Assembly (NCBI GenBank): GCA_030765065.1
Contig: CM060989.1
Coordinates: forward strand, 35,269,501-35,333,500
DNA from: Deroplatys truncata
Taxonomy: Eukaryota > Arthropoda > Insecta > Mantodea > Mantidae
DNA length: 64,000 nucleotides
Direction: 5' to 3'
A program made the translations under genes and the position numbers. Position 1 is the first letter of the stretch, and each line of letters starts with the position of its first letter. Below are positions 35,501-51,013 of this stretch, piece by piece. The notes beneath the pieces are model-generated. The model did no database searches, was not told the origin of the DNA, and saw only the letters and a list, made by a program, of their open reading frames with translations.

Positions 35501-38500
35501 AACTGCCCTCATATAGGTAAGTAGTAGAGAACTTAAAAAGTGCACTAGAGAGTATTTTTAGTTCAATTTGCTACCTACAAAGACATTAAAAATATATTTT
35601 AAGAGTTACCTCTTATGTGATCACTTACCAGGTCTATATCTTCGCTCGCACATAGAAGCCTTAAATTCCCATGTGTTAGTTTGGACATCATAACGTTCTA
35701 CTTTATTGGTGTTTTCCGTCGATGCATGCCATCCTCCTGAAACAAAAGTATTTCTGCATTTTAGAATGTAAAATGGATAGAAAGAGTATATGGAGCAGTA
35801 GTTGAGGCAAAAATGCTGTATGGTGCGGAGATTTGGGGTATCGAGGAGGGGTGGGAACAGGTAAATAAAGTACATAGGAGATTTTGTAAAATAATTTTGG
35901 GTCTACCAAGAGCCTCACCCAATGGGGTTGCACAAATGGAGCTAGGGAGATTCGGTAGTAAGGCTAAAATTATTGAAAGAATAGTGAAATATTGGTTGAG
36001 AATTAAGGAATTAGAGAACAATAATATTTTAAAACAATGTTTGGAGGTTCAGCGAAAGTTAAATAAAGAGGATACTTGGTACAAGCGCCTAGAAGCAATT
36101 CTCAATGAAATAGGGTGTGGGAATATTTGGAGATTTAGACAATAACGTGAGAAGGAAAAGAATTAGACTGAGGATTGAAGATATGGAAAGACAAGAAATA
36201 ATTGGTAGTTTTAATTAAAAAAGATCATTATGTGTATGTACAGAGATTAAAAGGACATGGGAAAGAGAAAACTATGTTGATGTTTGTAATAAAACAGCAA
36301 GAGAGGGCTTTGCATAGGCTAGGTCAGGGGTGGTGAGGTTAAAATGCATAGGGGAAGGAGAAAATGAAGGCAAATGCCCAATATGTAATAGCAAGTTTAA
36401 TAATTATTGGTATTTAATGTTAGAATGTGAAGGAACAATGAATATGAGGAAAAAATTGCAAAGAAACAATTTGTAGATTACCAAATGAAATTATAGGTAA
36501 AAGGTTGTTAAGAGTTAAATCCAAGTAAAGTTTATTAGAAATAGGAAAATATTTAGGTGTAATGAGAAATAAATGGCTGAAAAAAATTAGAAATAGGGAA
36601 TAGAAAGAAAATGTAGATTGGTGAATCAAAAAATTAAATAGGACCCAGTAACTCGACAACCAAGGTGTTGGATGTTATGGGCCCTTAGTAATGCAGCAAC
36701 TTAGTGAAAGAGAAAATGATATGTAAAGGGTAATGTGTAGAGATAAAATTATGTATTATAGAACTTTATATGAGAATTAATTTATGTAATTAATGAAGTG
36801 AAATAAAATATCTACCCTACCCCACCCCCACCTACCTACCTATCTATCTATCTACTGCAAATTACTTACAAGTGTGACAAAAAAAATAATGGGAACTTTT
36901 GTTTTTCTTAAAGAATTTTTATTTAATAATCAGCATCAACTTTGTCCCCTTCAAAGTAATCCCTCTCAGATATAATACACTTGTGCCAGTGATTTCTCCA
37001 ATCTTGGAAGCACTTCTGGAACTCACTTTTCATTATAGTGTTCAGCTCCTTCAGCAATTGTTTTTATCTCATCGATGGTGGCAAAACATTGTCCTTTCAC
37101 GGTTCTCTTCAGCCTTGGGAATAGAAAGAAGTTGCAGGGGACCATGTCTGGCAAATATGGTGGCTGAGGCAGCATAATGGTTTTGTTTCTTTGCCAAAAA
37201 GCCATGAACAAGCATTGAGGTGTGAGCAGGTGCATTAACAAGATGCAATTTCCACGAGTGGTTTTGTCACAATTCTGGTCGTTTTCTTTGGATTGCTTCA
37301 CGCAAATGGCGCATACCTTCCATGTAGTATTCCTTATTGACTGTATGACCATAAGGCAGGAACTCCTGATGCACTATCCCATTGTAATCTAAGAAAACGG
37401 TGAAAAGAACCTTCACATGTGATCGAACTTGTCAAATTTTTTTCGGTCGTGGCTCTTCAGGTAGTTTCCATTGGGATGATTGGGCCTGAGTTTCGACTTC
37501 ATTCAGTAATTCCTGAGTGATGTTTCATGTCCAAGACATCCAAAAATTTGCTTGGCATGAGCCAAAGGATACGCCGATCAGCAACCTCCTTGATGGTGAT
37601 TCGGCGATTTTCCAGAACCATTTTCTTTACTTCTTCCACACTGTCATCAGTAACTGATGTGCTAGAGGTCCAGGCGGTCATCATCTTCGTCTTCTCAACC
37701 CTCTTTTAAACGTTTATACTACTCGCAAACTCTTGTCTTACTCATAGTAGATTTGCCAAAAGCCACAGTCAACATTTTGAATGTGGTGCTGCGCTTTATT
37801 CCGTTTTTCCAAAATTTAATGCAAATTCCTTGATCCATCTTTTTTGAAAGTAAAAATTCACTGAGCACTCGAAAACGCGTATAACTTTTTCGACTGTCAA
37901 CAATAAACTAAATATTCAAAACAGCTGAAAATGCAAACATACATCAGGAACATGCGTACAACAAGATAAAACAAAAGGTTTGCACATCGGATGTATAAAG
38001 CTTGCGAAATTAAAAAATTCCTGTTATTTTTTTTATCATACCTCATATAAATACTTTGTGATAACACTTCGCTTATCTTTTCTAAAATATAACTTTACTG
38101 GGACATGTTTCATAATTGCTTGATACTTTAAAGAACATGGTATAATATTAGTTCCTCAAAATAAATACAATATAGGTATAAAAATTTTTCTAAAAGATTA
38201 AAAAGATAAAATTTCAAAAATTAAAAGATTTGGCATTTATCAATTAAACTGTACAGATTGTGACTAAGTTTAAATTTGAAAAACTAGAATTAATTTGGAA
38301 ACGAGTATAAAGGAGCATTTTAGAAACATTAACGGCTCTAAATATTTAATGATTTGGGAGAAAACCTTTATTTTGAAGAATAGAGATTGATGATAATGGG
38401 GGGCATTTTGAACATTTCATGTAAGAAAGTGTTTCATGTGGTATGCTGGTATGTTCTATTCCTGTGTGTTTCACATAATTAATGTACTAGGAAGAGTTGC

Positions 38501-41500
38501 GGAAGTAAAGCATTTCTGGACCAATGTTCATATATTTTCTTCTTCTACATGTCAGAAATGTGTCCTGAAAGTTTAGCCATACCTTAATGTTACACCATGT
38601 ATTATTAGATACATGAAGAGGATGCACTGAGTTATGTTTTCTGAATACAACAGCAGCTTATTACAAATGGGATGGAAAATATTTGCATGAGCAGAATTAA
38701 TATAAGGAAAGGCAATTGGAGAGATGCACTTTAGGGATATGGACATACAGAATTCCTGAGTAATAATGAATGAGAAAACCTCTTTGGTACTGGGTCTTTC
38801 GTATAAATCCTGACCACTCGCCTGGTGTTATGCATCGGAGCTAATGTCAGCTGCCTTTCCCCACTCCCTGCACTCATTAGTCATTAGTGTCAATAGTCCA
38901 CTTTCATTTGCAAAGATGGGAAGGTAGTTATCTTTAGAATAAGTATATTTGTATGCGAATGTTGTTTTATGAAACATTACAGTGACCAAACTAAATCATG
39001 TCAATCTAAATGTGTTTACTCTGTACAATACTTGTTTAGCTGCGGAAAGATGACATTTCCAGCATTTGCTATGAGATAAGAGTTAATTTTGTTAGATTTT
39101 ATTGTACAGGATTATAGGAAAACAGATTTAAGAAGCAAAGACAGAGTGATGGCATGTCGCATGTCATGCCACCCAGTCAGGTTTTATATGAAGGCCTTGT
39201 AGTATTAACGAATTCAAAGATTGATTATAGGAGAGAAATGTTTGTGGGTATTTGCAAGATTTCATAAAGGAAGGTACTGTCTGGAGTTTTAAGAGCTTTA
39301 GGAAAAGGTAGAATAGGAAATAATATGTCCCTTATGTGGACAGGAGTAGGATGCAAACTGTATTTTGTTCAAATATAAAGATACCAAGATCTGATTCTTG
39401 TAGATAAGTGGTATAAGACTTGAAGTACTATGGTAATAATGAAACTGTTTGGTAATAAGCAACAAATCAAAAAGTTAAAGAGAACACCTATACAAGATTA
39501 AAATGAAATGGTTTAGGGTAGTTGTAAGAAGTATATGAGAACACTATAAGGGAATCTCTTACCCAGCCTCCCCACTTCCCAAAGTGATTATTTTGACAAT
39601 ATTTATGTTATATGAACATACCAACAACATATATGTAGCCATCCAGAACACATGCTGCAGAGCCACTGCGAGGTATGAGCATTGGTGCCAATTCCGTCCA
39701 TGTGTTAGTTTTTGGATCATACCTCTGAACAAGCTCTATGCCATCTCCATCCTCCAGAACTGCTCCACCTATAAATCAGAGACTGATATATAGCTCTTCT
39801 GTAGTGTAACTGCAAGTGCATACATAAGAACCTCATTTATCCTAACTAGGTGGGACCACAGGTAATCCATATGAACAAAAATCTGGATAATCCGGAAACA
39901 AAGTATTAAATGAATATAAACTCTGATATAAGAAGTCTGTTCACAAAATTCTGGAACATTCATAATTTCGCGCCAATGGAGTGTTGGAGCGAAATGCGGT
40001 TGGCATCCCTGCACACACTTGTGTTTAATGTGTAGCTGCCGGAAGTTTCATTATTCTATTTCTGTTAGTTATTGTTCAGTGCTGTATTGAGTAGAATGTT
40101 GTATTGCACAGTTTGCGAATTTCGAGATGGCAGAGTTAGAGGAGCAACGCGTCTGCATTAAATTTTGCGTGAAACTCAAGAACACCTTTACAGAGACACA
40201 CCAAATGATGCACGAAGCCTATGGTGATGAGTGCTTAAGCCCTACTCGGTGTTATGAATAGTTCACACGATTGGAAGTTAAAGATGACCCTGGTTCAGGA
40301 CGCTCTTCGATGACGCTCATGTCAGGAACGTCAACAAAATTGTGCGTGCCAATCAAAGACTTACTATTGGGATGTGTTGTGACACCTACAAGAAAATGTG
40401 AGAAGAAAACAGCCTGAAATATGGTGAGACAATCATAGCTCTTGCATCACGATAACGCACCCACACATTCATCTCTGTTGGTGCGCGACTATTGCACAAA
40501 AACGATATCACTATGCTGCCTCATCCCCCATACTCTCCAGACCTAGCCCCCTTTTTTTTATTTCCAAAGTTGAAAACCCCATTGAAAGGACGAAGATTTG
40601 CAACGATAGACGAGATAAAAGAAAATTCGCAGACGGCGCTTCGCATAATCCACAAAGAGATGTACCAAGACTGCTTCCAGAAGTGGAAACGGCATTGGGA
40701 GCGCTGTATCAATTGTGGAGGAGAGTATTTCGAAGGAGATTATGCACAATAAGTAAAAGCTAAGTGTAGAAAAATGTTGACAAAGTTTCGTAATTTTTTG
40801 AACCTCGTAAACAGTAACAGTGGATTTTGGAAAGAAGTGAGACTGATCGTGGAAGACACAGAGATACAAGAGATGTGGGCTAGTTTTAAGGATAAATGCT
40901 CTTTGACTTTGTATAAAACAGTTAAAAGAAATTGGAGGAGGAAAACGTATGTAGACATATGTGATCAATCTGAAGGAATAAGTCTTGCTTGGATGCGCCC
41001 AGGAGCATTATTTTGAAAAAGAATAGGAAATAATTGCTCGGGGAGATGCATTATGTATGAAAAATTGAGTAATATATTCCATTGTCTAATGGAATGCGAA
41101 AAGGTTAAAAAAATGGAGAGATGATATATGGAACAAAAATTGGGATAATTTAAACAAAGAAATACTAGTTGTTAAAATGCTGGCGAACCCAAGAGCAGAA
41201 ACAATTAAAATGACAGGGAAATGTAAGAAAATGGACAAGGGGCCTAAGAAAGGGGCAACAGAATGGTTACAGCCTGGAAAATGAAGAGGTGGTATAGTAG
41301 CTTCATACCATACATACAACCTTATGGGAGAGCTAGTTTATAGATGCACCAAGACTTAAAAATTTTTAAATGTATGTTATATCTGTAATACTGTATAAAT
41401 AAAAGATGGAAATAAATCTAAATCTACAAACCCTGATGTACGATAGTCAAATATGGATCACTACAAAAGCGGAAGAGATAGGAATTGAAAGCCTTCTATG

Positions 41501-44500
41501 ATTGCTATCAGGACTGTCATGAAAATGAATGAAACATAATTTCATACACTTTATTTGTTGTTCTGTGACTCTAAAAATGTAACGGTACTTATTGTTAGCT
41601 TGAAATGTGCAAGCCAACAGCGAACTCTATACTTCCTGTGGTGCCAACATTACAACTGCATACATTCATACGTACAGTACTATATGTACTGTATTTGATA
41701 TGCATTTATCAAAGGACACAAGAATTTTTGTTGAAAAAATCAAACTGCATAAACCAAAAATCCAGATTAATGAGGACTGGATAAACAAGGCTCTTCTATA
41801 CTCTTACCGCCGGTTTCATCAACTGATGTTAAAAATACTCTTAACATCTTGTTTGTTAACAATGTGTTCAAAGTTTAACATAATGTTAAAACTTTTGCAT
41901 TTCATTAAGATTTCACAGCAAATTGTTAGCTAACATTTTGTTAATGTCAAAGAAAACTGAGAAAGCGACTTTCGAGAAGGCAGTGACTGAACTACAGTGC
42001 TTTTGAATGTGCTCCGATGCACTTTTGTCTACGTATCGCTGTGCTGTGTCAGTAGTAGAAAATTACATTCATGGCAATTGCCATGTGAAGTTACTGATTG
42101 TTGGGGGTTAGAATCGTGATGTCAACTGAAATAAATTTTTTACCATTTTAAACGTGTTAATTAACATCTGGTTAATGAGCATAGACGTATTATCAGGTGT
42201 AAAAAAGCCAACCATCTTATATTAAAAGATAAGAATGCAGCCTAGGACAAAATCAGCAAGTAATTTAATTGGAATGAATGCGTTTCTCTGAAGTTCAGTA
42301 AGCAACTGCAGAAATTTTATGCTAACATAAAGTGTAACACCAGAAACGTTAGGTACAAAGAGGGTTTAAGATGCTTTAAAACTGGTGGCGGACAATACAT
42401 TGAAACTAAAGTGGACGAGAATGTGTTATCACTGATTAATCAAGCAGACCCAAAAGTACTGTTTGCTTCTTTAAGCAATTACTTTGGAAATCTTCTGGAT
42501 AAACACAAACAATAGCTTTGGAAATACCAATATTATCACCCACTAAGTAAATGAAAAATGTTAGTAACATAAAATCTAAGCACCCAATTAACATAGGAGA
42601 AAGAGGCAGCTTCTGTTGGTAGTATTCTAACCTCTCATATATCCTATAAAACCATGCTCATGTCCCCTTGGACAGTCTATATTGCTTTAAAAATTCCTCC
42701 TTTTGCAGCGTTTCAAATTTATTACAATGTACGACTGCTCTTCTATTATGAGACGTTAGCTTCTCTCTCTGCATTTCATTTGTTAATACCTGACATGTTG
42801 AACCGATAAGCAAGAGAGCCAATTGCATGCATTCCTTTCCTAGGAGAGAAGTGAGCAGTGTTACGGACTGTGATGTAGCCTGTTATCATCACAGCATGGT
42901 AAGTAATTATAAATTCAGATCTTAATTATTCTATATTTAATCATGTGCAGATGTTTTAGTATCTTTGCTGTTTAGAGAAAAGCATATCAAAAATGGTTTC
43001 ATCTTCTCTGTATAAGGATAATTTGGAATACCGGTATTATGACATTACTATACAAAAATATGACATTGCTATTATTGGCATACACGTCATAATGCACAAA
43101 TGAATACAGTAACAAGCTGTTTATAATATGAGGGTCATCCAGAAACTAAGACCTGATGAGCGATAAAGAGAACAAAATCAACACTAAGTAAGGAACATTT
43201 ATTACAATAAGTACATAGATTCACTGGCTATTTTTCAACACAGTCACCACCATTGTTGAGGCATTTATTGTAACACTGCATCATCCATTGTATGCCCAAG
43301 TCATACAATGTCCGGAGCCACAAAGACACTTCATTCTGCACCCCAGCATCATTGTGGAAGTGTTTTCCTGCCAGAAAACGCTTCATGAGATGGAAGAGAG
43401 GAAAATCACTTGGGGCAGATCAGGGCTGTAGGGTGGATGGTTGAAGATCTCCCATCCAAATTGATTCAACACATTTTGTATGGTGTTGGCTGTATGGGGT
43501 CTTGCATTGTCATGCAATAGCATAATGCCTCTTGTCAACAACCTATGTCTCTTGTTCTGGATTGCCCTCCTAAGTTTATGCAATGTCTGACAATATTGAT
43601 CAGCATTTATGGTCTCCACTCACGGTAAAAACTCACACAGGAGCACACCACGTCAATCCCAGAACATAAGTGCACATGATTTTTTTGACAGAGATTGTCT
43701 GCTTGAATTTGGTCTTCACAGGTGAGACACTATGCCGCCAATGCAATGATTGTTGCTTTGTCTCTGGTGTGGCATGCGACAACCATGTTTCATCCTCAGT
43801 GACAATATTGTAGAGAAACTCATCCCCTTTCTCTGCATATCATAATAGGAATATCAATGCTGCGGCCAGACGTCTACAGTTGGCGGGAGCCAATATTGGA
43901 GCGGAGAACTTCTCCGAGCACTGTGCGATAACCACAGCCGTCACAAGACTGAAACTGTACTGCATTATTCCCACATACTTCCTCTCTACTCCAGTACATG
44001 CGCATTCTTATCCAACTGGTGGTGCCATCTCTGGACGTGATCAGGACTTAGTTTCTGGATGACCCTCGTACTAGCATTGCATAAAAAATATTACTTGATG
44101 CAGGGTAATAAATGCATTATGAACACAGATATCTTTCAGAATTTTATAAGGATTTTCACTTAAAAATGACAGTAAGTTTGCATTTAATTCAAAATGACAG
44201 TATTGTTTCAATATACCTTACTCGTTTATTGATGTGTTTATGTTTATTACTGCAACATTTCTTTGATAATATCTTATTTATAAGCTGTGACTACTAACCA
44301 GTAACATAAAGCATTCCATCATGAGCAACAACAGCTGGACTCGTAACAGCCATTTTCATGGAAGCTATAAGATGCCATGAATTGGTATCTGGATCATAGC
44401 GTTCTACGGAATCCAGGCGAAATGAACCTTCCCATCCACCAACAGCATATACACTACCATCTAGCATTGCTAAACCTGTGAAACCATGTGAAAATGTGAA

Positions 44501-47500
44501 TATAAAAAAAAACTACTGCACAGAATAAACACTACAGCTCTATATTTCACATATGTTGAGCTGGCAACATGTAAAATTACCGAGTTCAGATCGTGGAATC
44601 AACATTGGTGCCATTTCCTGCCAGAGATCCAACACTGGATCATAGCGCCACATAGATCTTGAAGCACTTCCATCTGGAAACTCTCCACCTGCTAAGTATA
44701 GTGTGTTCTTTCCAGATGCTACTAAACCATGTTTGCTATAAAAGAAAGAAAACAAGAAAATCGGATGTGTTACATTCACATGACTTTCTCTACAACTAAG
44801 CTTACTTTTCTATCTACTTCATGTTAATAAAGATAAATATTTGCAGAAATAGTTTCATTACAAATACAAGAGGGATAAAGGAAACTCAATTGATAGACAT
44901 AAACTTAAAACCTAGCGACTATATGTGGCCTTGAAATTCCATTCTCTTGCCATGAAGTTGTGAGAAATAACAAATAGTGAGAAGGCATTAAATGACAAAG
45001 TATTGAAAAATTCAAACAAATAAAAACGGATATCTCAGAAATGGTATATGCCACAAAAAATTACTTTAAATGTATTTTGTGTTTTAAACATATCTAAATT
45101 TTTTTGTGTAAGACGTTTCTGTCCCTCTCATAAGGCTTACTAGTTAAACAAAATTATACGAAATTCCTTTCAAATGAAAAGGGCTTCACAGGCTATTCCC
45201 AGAAAATTCAAGGTATACATTTTATTTGCAATGTAAATATCTTAAAGATGCAGTATTTTAATTAAAATCATTACAGCTATTCTAGAGAAAATAAAAAATT
45301 AATATATTCCATATAAAGGATAGTATGGGGCGGGAATTTTCTTGAGAACCTTCAATTTGCCTCTTTGGAGGATACTGAACTTATTTATCCAGCATTTCAT
45401 TTTTGAGTTACAGTGTTCTATCTCTCTCTCTCATACACATGCAAATACATACACACATACAGATGAACTTTTTCCTCAAAATGCTTCTTTTGGATTCCAA
45501 TGAATACTCCACATCAACATTTTGGGTGGAATACAATACTTCCTCTTACCTACTATAGGATGGTGGCAGAGAAACTAAAAAATCTTATGTTAACATTCAC
45601 ATGACTTTCTCTACCCTCTATTGCTTATTAGTGGGTATACAAATTATTCTTAAGAGTCTTATTTTCCTATCTACTTCATTTTAAACGAGATAAACCTTTC
45701 CGCAAATAGCTGGGTTACACATTTCGTTATAGATGCAGAGGGAACAGCAAAAGTCAAATCTTTAAGAACTGGATGCTATATGATGGCCTTAAAATTTCAA
45801 ACTGTTTCAAAGGAATCCCGAGAAACAACAGAATATTGACAGGACTTACGGAAATAAACAATTTGAGCCTTTAATAACAGATATCTCAAAAATGGTTTAT
45901 GCCACAAAAAAGTTATTTGAAATAAATTGTGTTTTAAAGAGCTCTACATTTCTTGTGTAGCACATTTTTGTTTATTGTTTAACATTTACCACTTATACAA
46001 GATTTGAGGCAGTATTTTTAACACTTAAATGATTTCAGTCTAATTATATAATATATAATTCAATAACAGCCCGCCTTAAAGCAATATGTGTATGTAACTA
46101 TATATAAAAAGTGTATATTACAGTCATTGTAAATGTTTATATTATTGTATCCATGTTTAATAATGTTATGTGAATGTATTACATATTTTAATAATGTAGG
46201 AGCTGTGAGAATAACAGATTAAAAGTTGCTAACAATGAGGTAACCTTGAGACAATAATGAATTTGAAAGTTTAAATGCTACTAGTCATTATTGGAGCAAC
46301 AATAATGTAAATTTTTGTGACAATTTATAAAATAGCCAATCAACAACCAGAAAAAAGCTTAAGTTAAATGAAAGTGTTCTGTTGGAGTGGGATTAGCCAA
46401 TCAGAAACTGAAATACAGTAAAATTTACAAATCTAGAAGTCAGTTGCTTGTTGACAGTGTTCCTGACGCGAGAATGTGACCTCGAGAAATTTAATATGAA
46501 TTTTATGTGATACAAAAATAGCTTATGTGTTAAAAAGTGCAAGTATTTAATAAAAGAATCTCACAGCTCTCTATATCAGTGAAGTGTTATTTAAATCATG
46601 TCAAGCATTAATAAAAGGAGTGAAGTAAAATTATAATCTGTGTAAGGCTACATTCTTCAGTCGCACCACAACCCTGCAAAGAGAAACATATCTCTAACAA
46701 TAATACTGATGCAGCCAAGGCAAATATAAATATATAATATTTAAAGAAACAGCCAAATTACAAAGTTAATATTTTTTAAACATTTGGGGCACATAACAAT
46801 AATACAAAAAAAAAAAAAAACCTTCTTCAAATTGGCTCCCAAAATGTGGGGCTAATAAAAAAAGAACGTAAAAATACACCTTCTCAAATTGACGCCCAAA
46901 GCGTGGTGAAAATAATTTAAAAATAACAAAACGAAGCAACTATCTTCTCAGATTATACAAAATTCCTTCCAATTGAAGTAGACTTCACAGGCTATTCCCA
47001 GAAAATTCAAGATATACTTTTTATTTAATGTACATAGCTTTAATATATGGTATTTTAATCAAAATTGTTTGAGCCATATTTTAGAAAATAAAAAAATTCA
47101 AAAATTCTTTGATGTAAAGGGTAGTTTGGGGTGGGGGATTTTCTTGAAAATCTTTGTTTTGCATCTTTGGAAGGTACTGAACCTAAATACCAAGTTGGGT
47201 GTTTATCCGCCTTTTTGTTTTTGAGTTATACTATTCACAGACACATACGGACCTATTTCTAATGTTTTTTTTCATTCAGAGGGCCTCTAAACATGTATTT
47301 CTGGTGATATCTCAGTATCGTATTTTTGGGTTGAACACAATACCTAATCTAACTGCTAGGTATGTGGTAAAACTTGAACGCTAAAATGCAGAAACATTGC
47401 AAAACATGAGAAAAACGTAAGGGTAAACTTATAATGCACATATCAATATGTTAGAAATAACATGCACATATAGTCATTAGGAAGCCATTCATTCTACATT

Positions 47501-50500
47501 TACATTCTCACCTGACGGCAAAAGGTAAGCAGGCTAATGTGTGCCATTGGTGAGATACAGGATCATAACATTCCACTGATCTTAGCACCACTTTGTCATC
47601 CTCACCACCAACAGCAACTATCACCTGAAAATGTCAAAACAATTAAGAAAATAAGTACTCAGCTCAATGTCATCTGTGTTGCATTCAAATGTTATCTGTT
47701 TTTATTGAGCAAATGCCTTTGACAAGAATCCATAAATTTTTGTTACCCTTTGTTTAATGCAGCAAGCAAATTGTTTTTGCTGTTAAAATTTTATATATAC
47801 AAGGTGTGATCAAAAAGTTTCCGGAATGACGTCATAAATACTACACAACAGTTTGTTTTGCCTAATCTGCACTGCCACCCTCGAAGTAGTCTCCTTGGGA
47901 GTTCATACACTTGTCCCAGCGCTTCTGCAACTGCTGGAAGCACCTCTGGAAGTCCTCTTCTTTCAACATGTTCAGAGCCTTCTGCGATTTGCAATGGATG
48001 ACATCATTGTCCTCAAAACGGTGTCCTTGGAGCCGCATTTTAAGTCGCAGGAAAAGAAAACAGTCTGCTGGTGCCAAATCTGGAGAATAGGTGGGATGGG
48101 GAACAGTATTCATCCTATTTTTATCCAAAAATTGGCAAACAGAAAGGGCTTTGTGCGCGGGCGCATTGTCATGATGTAGGAACCAGTCACCACTCCTCCA
48201 TTTCTCCGGCCTTTTGCGTTGCACATTCTCCCTTAATCTTTACAGCACTTGTTTGTAGAACACTTGATTCACTGTTTGACCCTGTGGCACAAATTCCTTA
48301 TGTACAATGCCTTTAATGTCAAAAAACACAATCATCATTGACTTCACTTTGGATTGAACTTGTCTGGCCTTTGTCGGGCGTGGAGATGAAGGACTCTTCC
48401 ATTGTGAAGATTGTTGCTTCGTTTCTGGATCATACCCATAAATCCATGTTTCATCACCAGTAATAATTTTCTCCATAAACTGTGGGTCATTTTGTAACTT
48501 CTTTAAGATCTGTGCAGGCAATCACACGGCTTTCCTTTTGGTCATTTGAAAGCAGGCGGGCCACGAACTTGGCGGCAATTCTTCTCATGTCCAAATTGTC
48601 TTTCAAAATGCTTTGAACACTTCCAAAGGAGAGTCCTAAGGAGTCAGCAAGTTCTCTTATTGTAATGCGCCTATCATTTAAGACCATTTCTCTCACCTGA
48701 TTGATATTTTCATCAGTTTTGCTGGAACAGGGTCACCTCGAACGATCTGCATCTTTAACTGATGTCACACCACTTTTAAATTTCGAAAACCACTCAAATG
48801 TCCAAGTTTTGCCCATAACTTCCTCCCCATAAGCTGTTCTTAACATTTCATAGTCTTCTGTTGCAGTTTTACCGAGTTTAAAGCAAAATTGGATGTTCAT
48901 TCTTTGTTCTTCGTAATCTGACATTTTTGGTACATGGAAAAATCGCAGCACATGCAAAACACGTGTTCACTTCAGTGCATCTACCTCGTCACTGCATGGT
49001 CACAGGAAGTCACGTGATCTCTCATTTTTATCAGGAAGGAACGCTGCATGTAGAGTCTGGGTAAGAATTAAAGAAATCTCAGCGTCAGCATGTTGTGAAG
49101 CCATTCCGGAAACTTTTTGATCACACCTCGTATATTAAATTCTTAGCTCAGATTCAGATATTGTAAATTATGATTTCTGACTGAGGTTTTAACAGAATGT
49201 TTTAGGCCTAATCAACTTGAATATGTGGAGTGATTTTTAGTAGTGGCAACCATGCTGCAGCGATGCTGTGCCGCAGAGGCAGGCAATGTCATTTTTACCA
49301 CATGTTACCCACCTGCTTCCCCTCACTAACGCACATAAACTCACCCTATGCCCTCCACATCCATTCACAGTGGCAACAATAAGATGAGCAGTTGTGAGCA
49401 AGCAGTTACGAGATACAGTTGTAATGTTTTCAAAGCATGAACAGAGAAGCTGGTTAAAAATGCAGTGTGCTAAAGGTCGCATGACATGACAGTGTCATCA
49501 AGCACTGTAAGAGGCTTGTGATGCAGCTATATTACCTTACAGAATGATAGCAAGGTGGGCTGCAACCTTCCGATAAGGATGCACAAGTGTCTTGTATATG
49601 CCTCGATCTGGTCATCCACCAGTAAGGGACAAAAATGTACAGATTGTATCCGTATTAGTGGAAACAGATCGGAACATAACGATTCGTGAGTAGTGCAAGA
49701 TACAGGATTGGTGCCTTTGACTGTGCTTCACATCCTAAAGGACTACCTGAAAATGCGGAACATCGCATCAAAATGGGTTCCATATGAGTTAATGACAAGT
49801 AGAAATGGCTGCGATATACAACTCTTCTTGTACAGTGCAGTGAGAGCATAGGAGAGGAACTTCTTAAGATTTAAGTCCTTGCGACTTCGATCTCATCTCT
49901 GAGATGAGAGAACCATTTTGCAGGATTCGCTTCCATACTGCTGAAGATGTTTTTACAGGCAACCGACTGCTCTCTTCTCATCATTAAGAGATTAGCACGG
50001 CTGATGGGATCCGACAGTTTCTGCATTGCTGTGAACAGGTTGTATGCAATGCTGGCAACTATATTGAAGGAAACTGAGGATGGGAGCAATTAGCTCCTGA
50101 AACATGTATTCATTATAAAAACAAATAAGTGATGTAGTGTTACAATCGACTCATTAATTACTAATTATAGACACATCACTGTCACAAAGTCCACTAAAGC
50201 AATTTTATTGTGAATTAAAATGATTCATACTAACTTTGAACTTGATCTTTCCATTTCTCACTGTTTATTCACTTACGCTAAAATGAATTTTAAGTAACAT
50301 ATGTTGGTAATGCATAATTTTACTATCTATGACATGCATTGCATCATCAAACCATGTAAGTAAATGTATAGCAATAAAAACACAGCCATGCATCCCTCCT
50401 CAGTCTTCCTGAATATGATTGTGTTTGGAGAAAGTTGTCTTTTCTTTTAATGAAAATAGCATCCTTTAATGTGAAAAGAACAGCAATTTTTGCAGAAGGA

Positions 50501-50982
50501 ATACCCTCACTTTTTGCAGATCCCCAGTCACATAACATACTTGCATATGATATACTCATAATAGTATCTTTGTTTATTCATAAGCAGTTTTGAGCTGGAT
50601 AAATGCTCAGTTTACATAAACAGAGCCAGGTAATCATATATCCAATTTACTCAAGGACCTGTATATCCAGACTAGGTGGGACTAGAGGTAATCTGGATAA
50701 TCCAGAAACAAACTATTAAATGAATATGGACTACTGATCATACAAACATTTATTTTGGCACTAATAAGAATAAAAAAAAAAACACTTTTTGGCACTTACA
50801 CTGTACTCAATTTTAGGGCACAAGTTTCTTTTGTTTTAAATTTGTGCTGTATTTGAGAAGCAAAAAAAGCAAAGTAAGCAAGCAAAAAATAAATCTGGAT
50901 TAATGAGGGCTGGATAAACAAGGATCTTGTGTACAATTAAAGAGGACAGTGACTTTCAAGAATTGTCACCACTAGATTTTAA

Positions 50983-51013
<31 letters not shown>

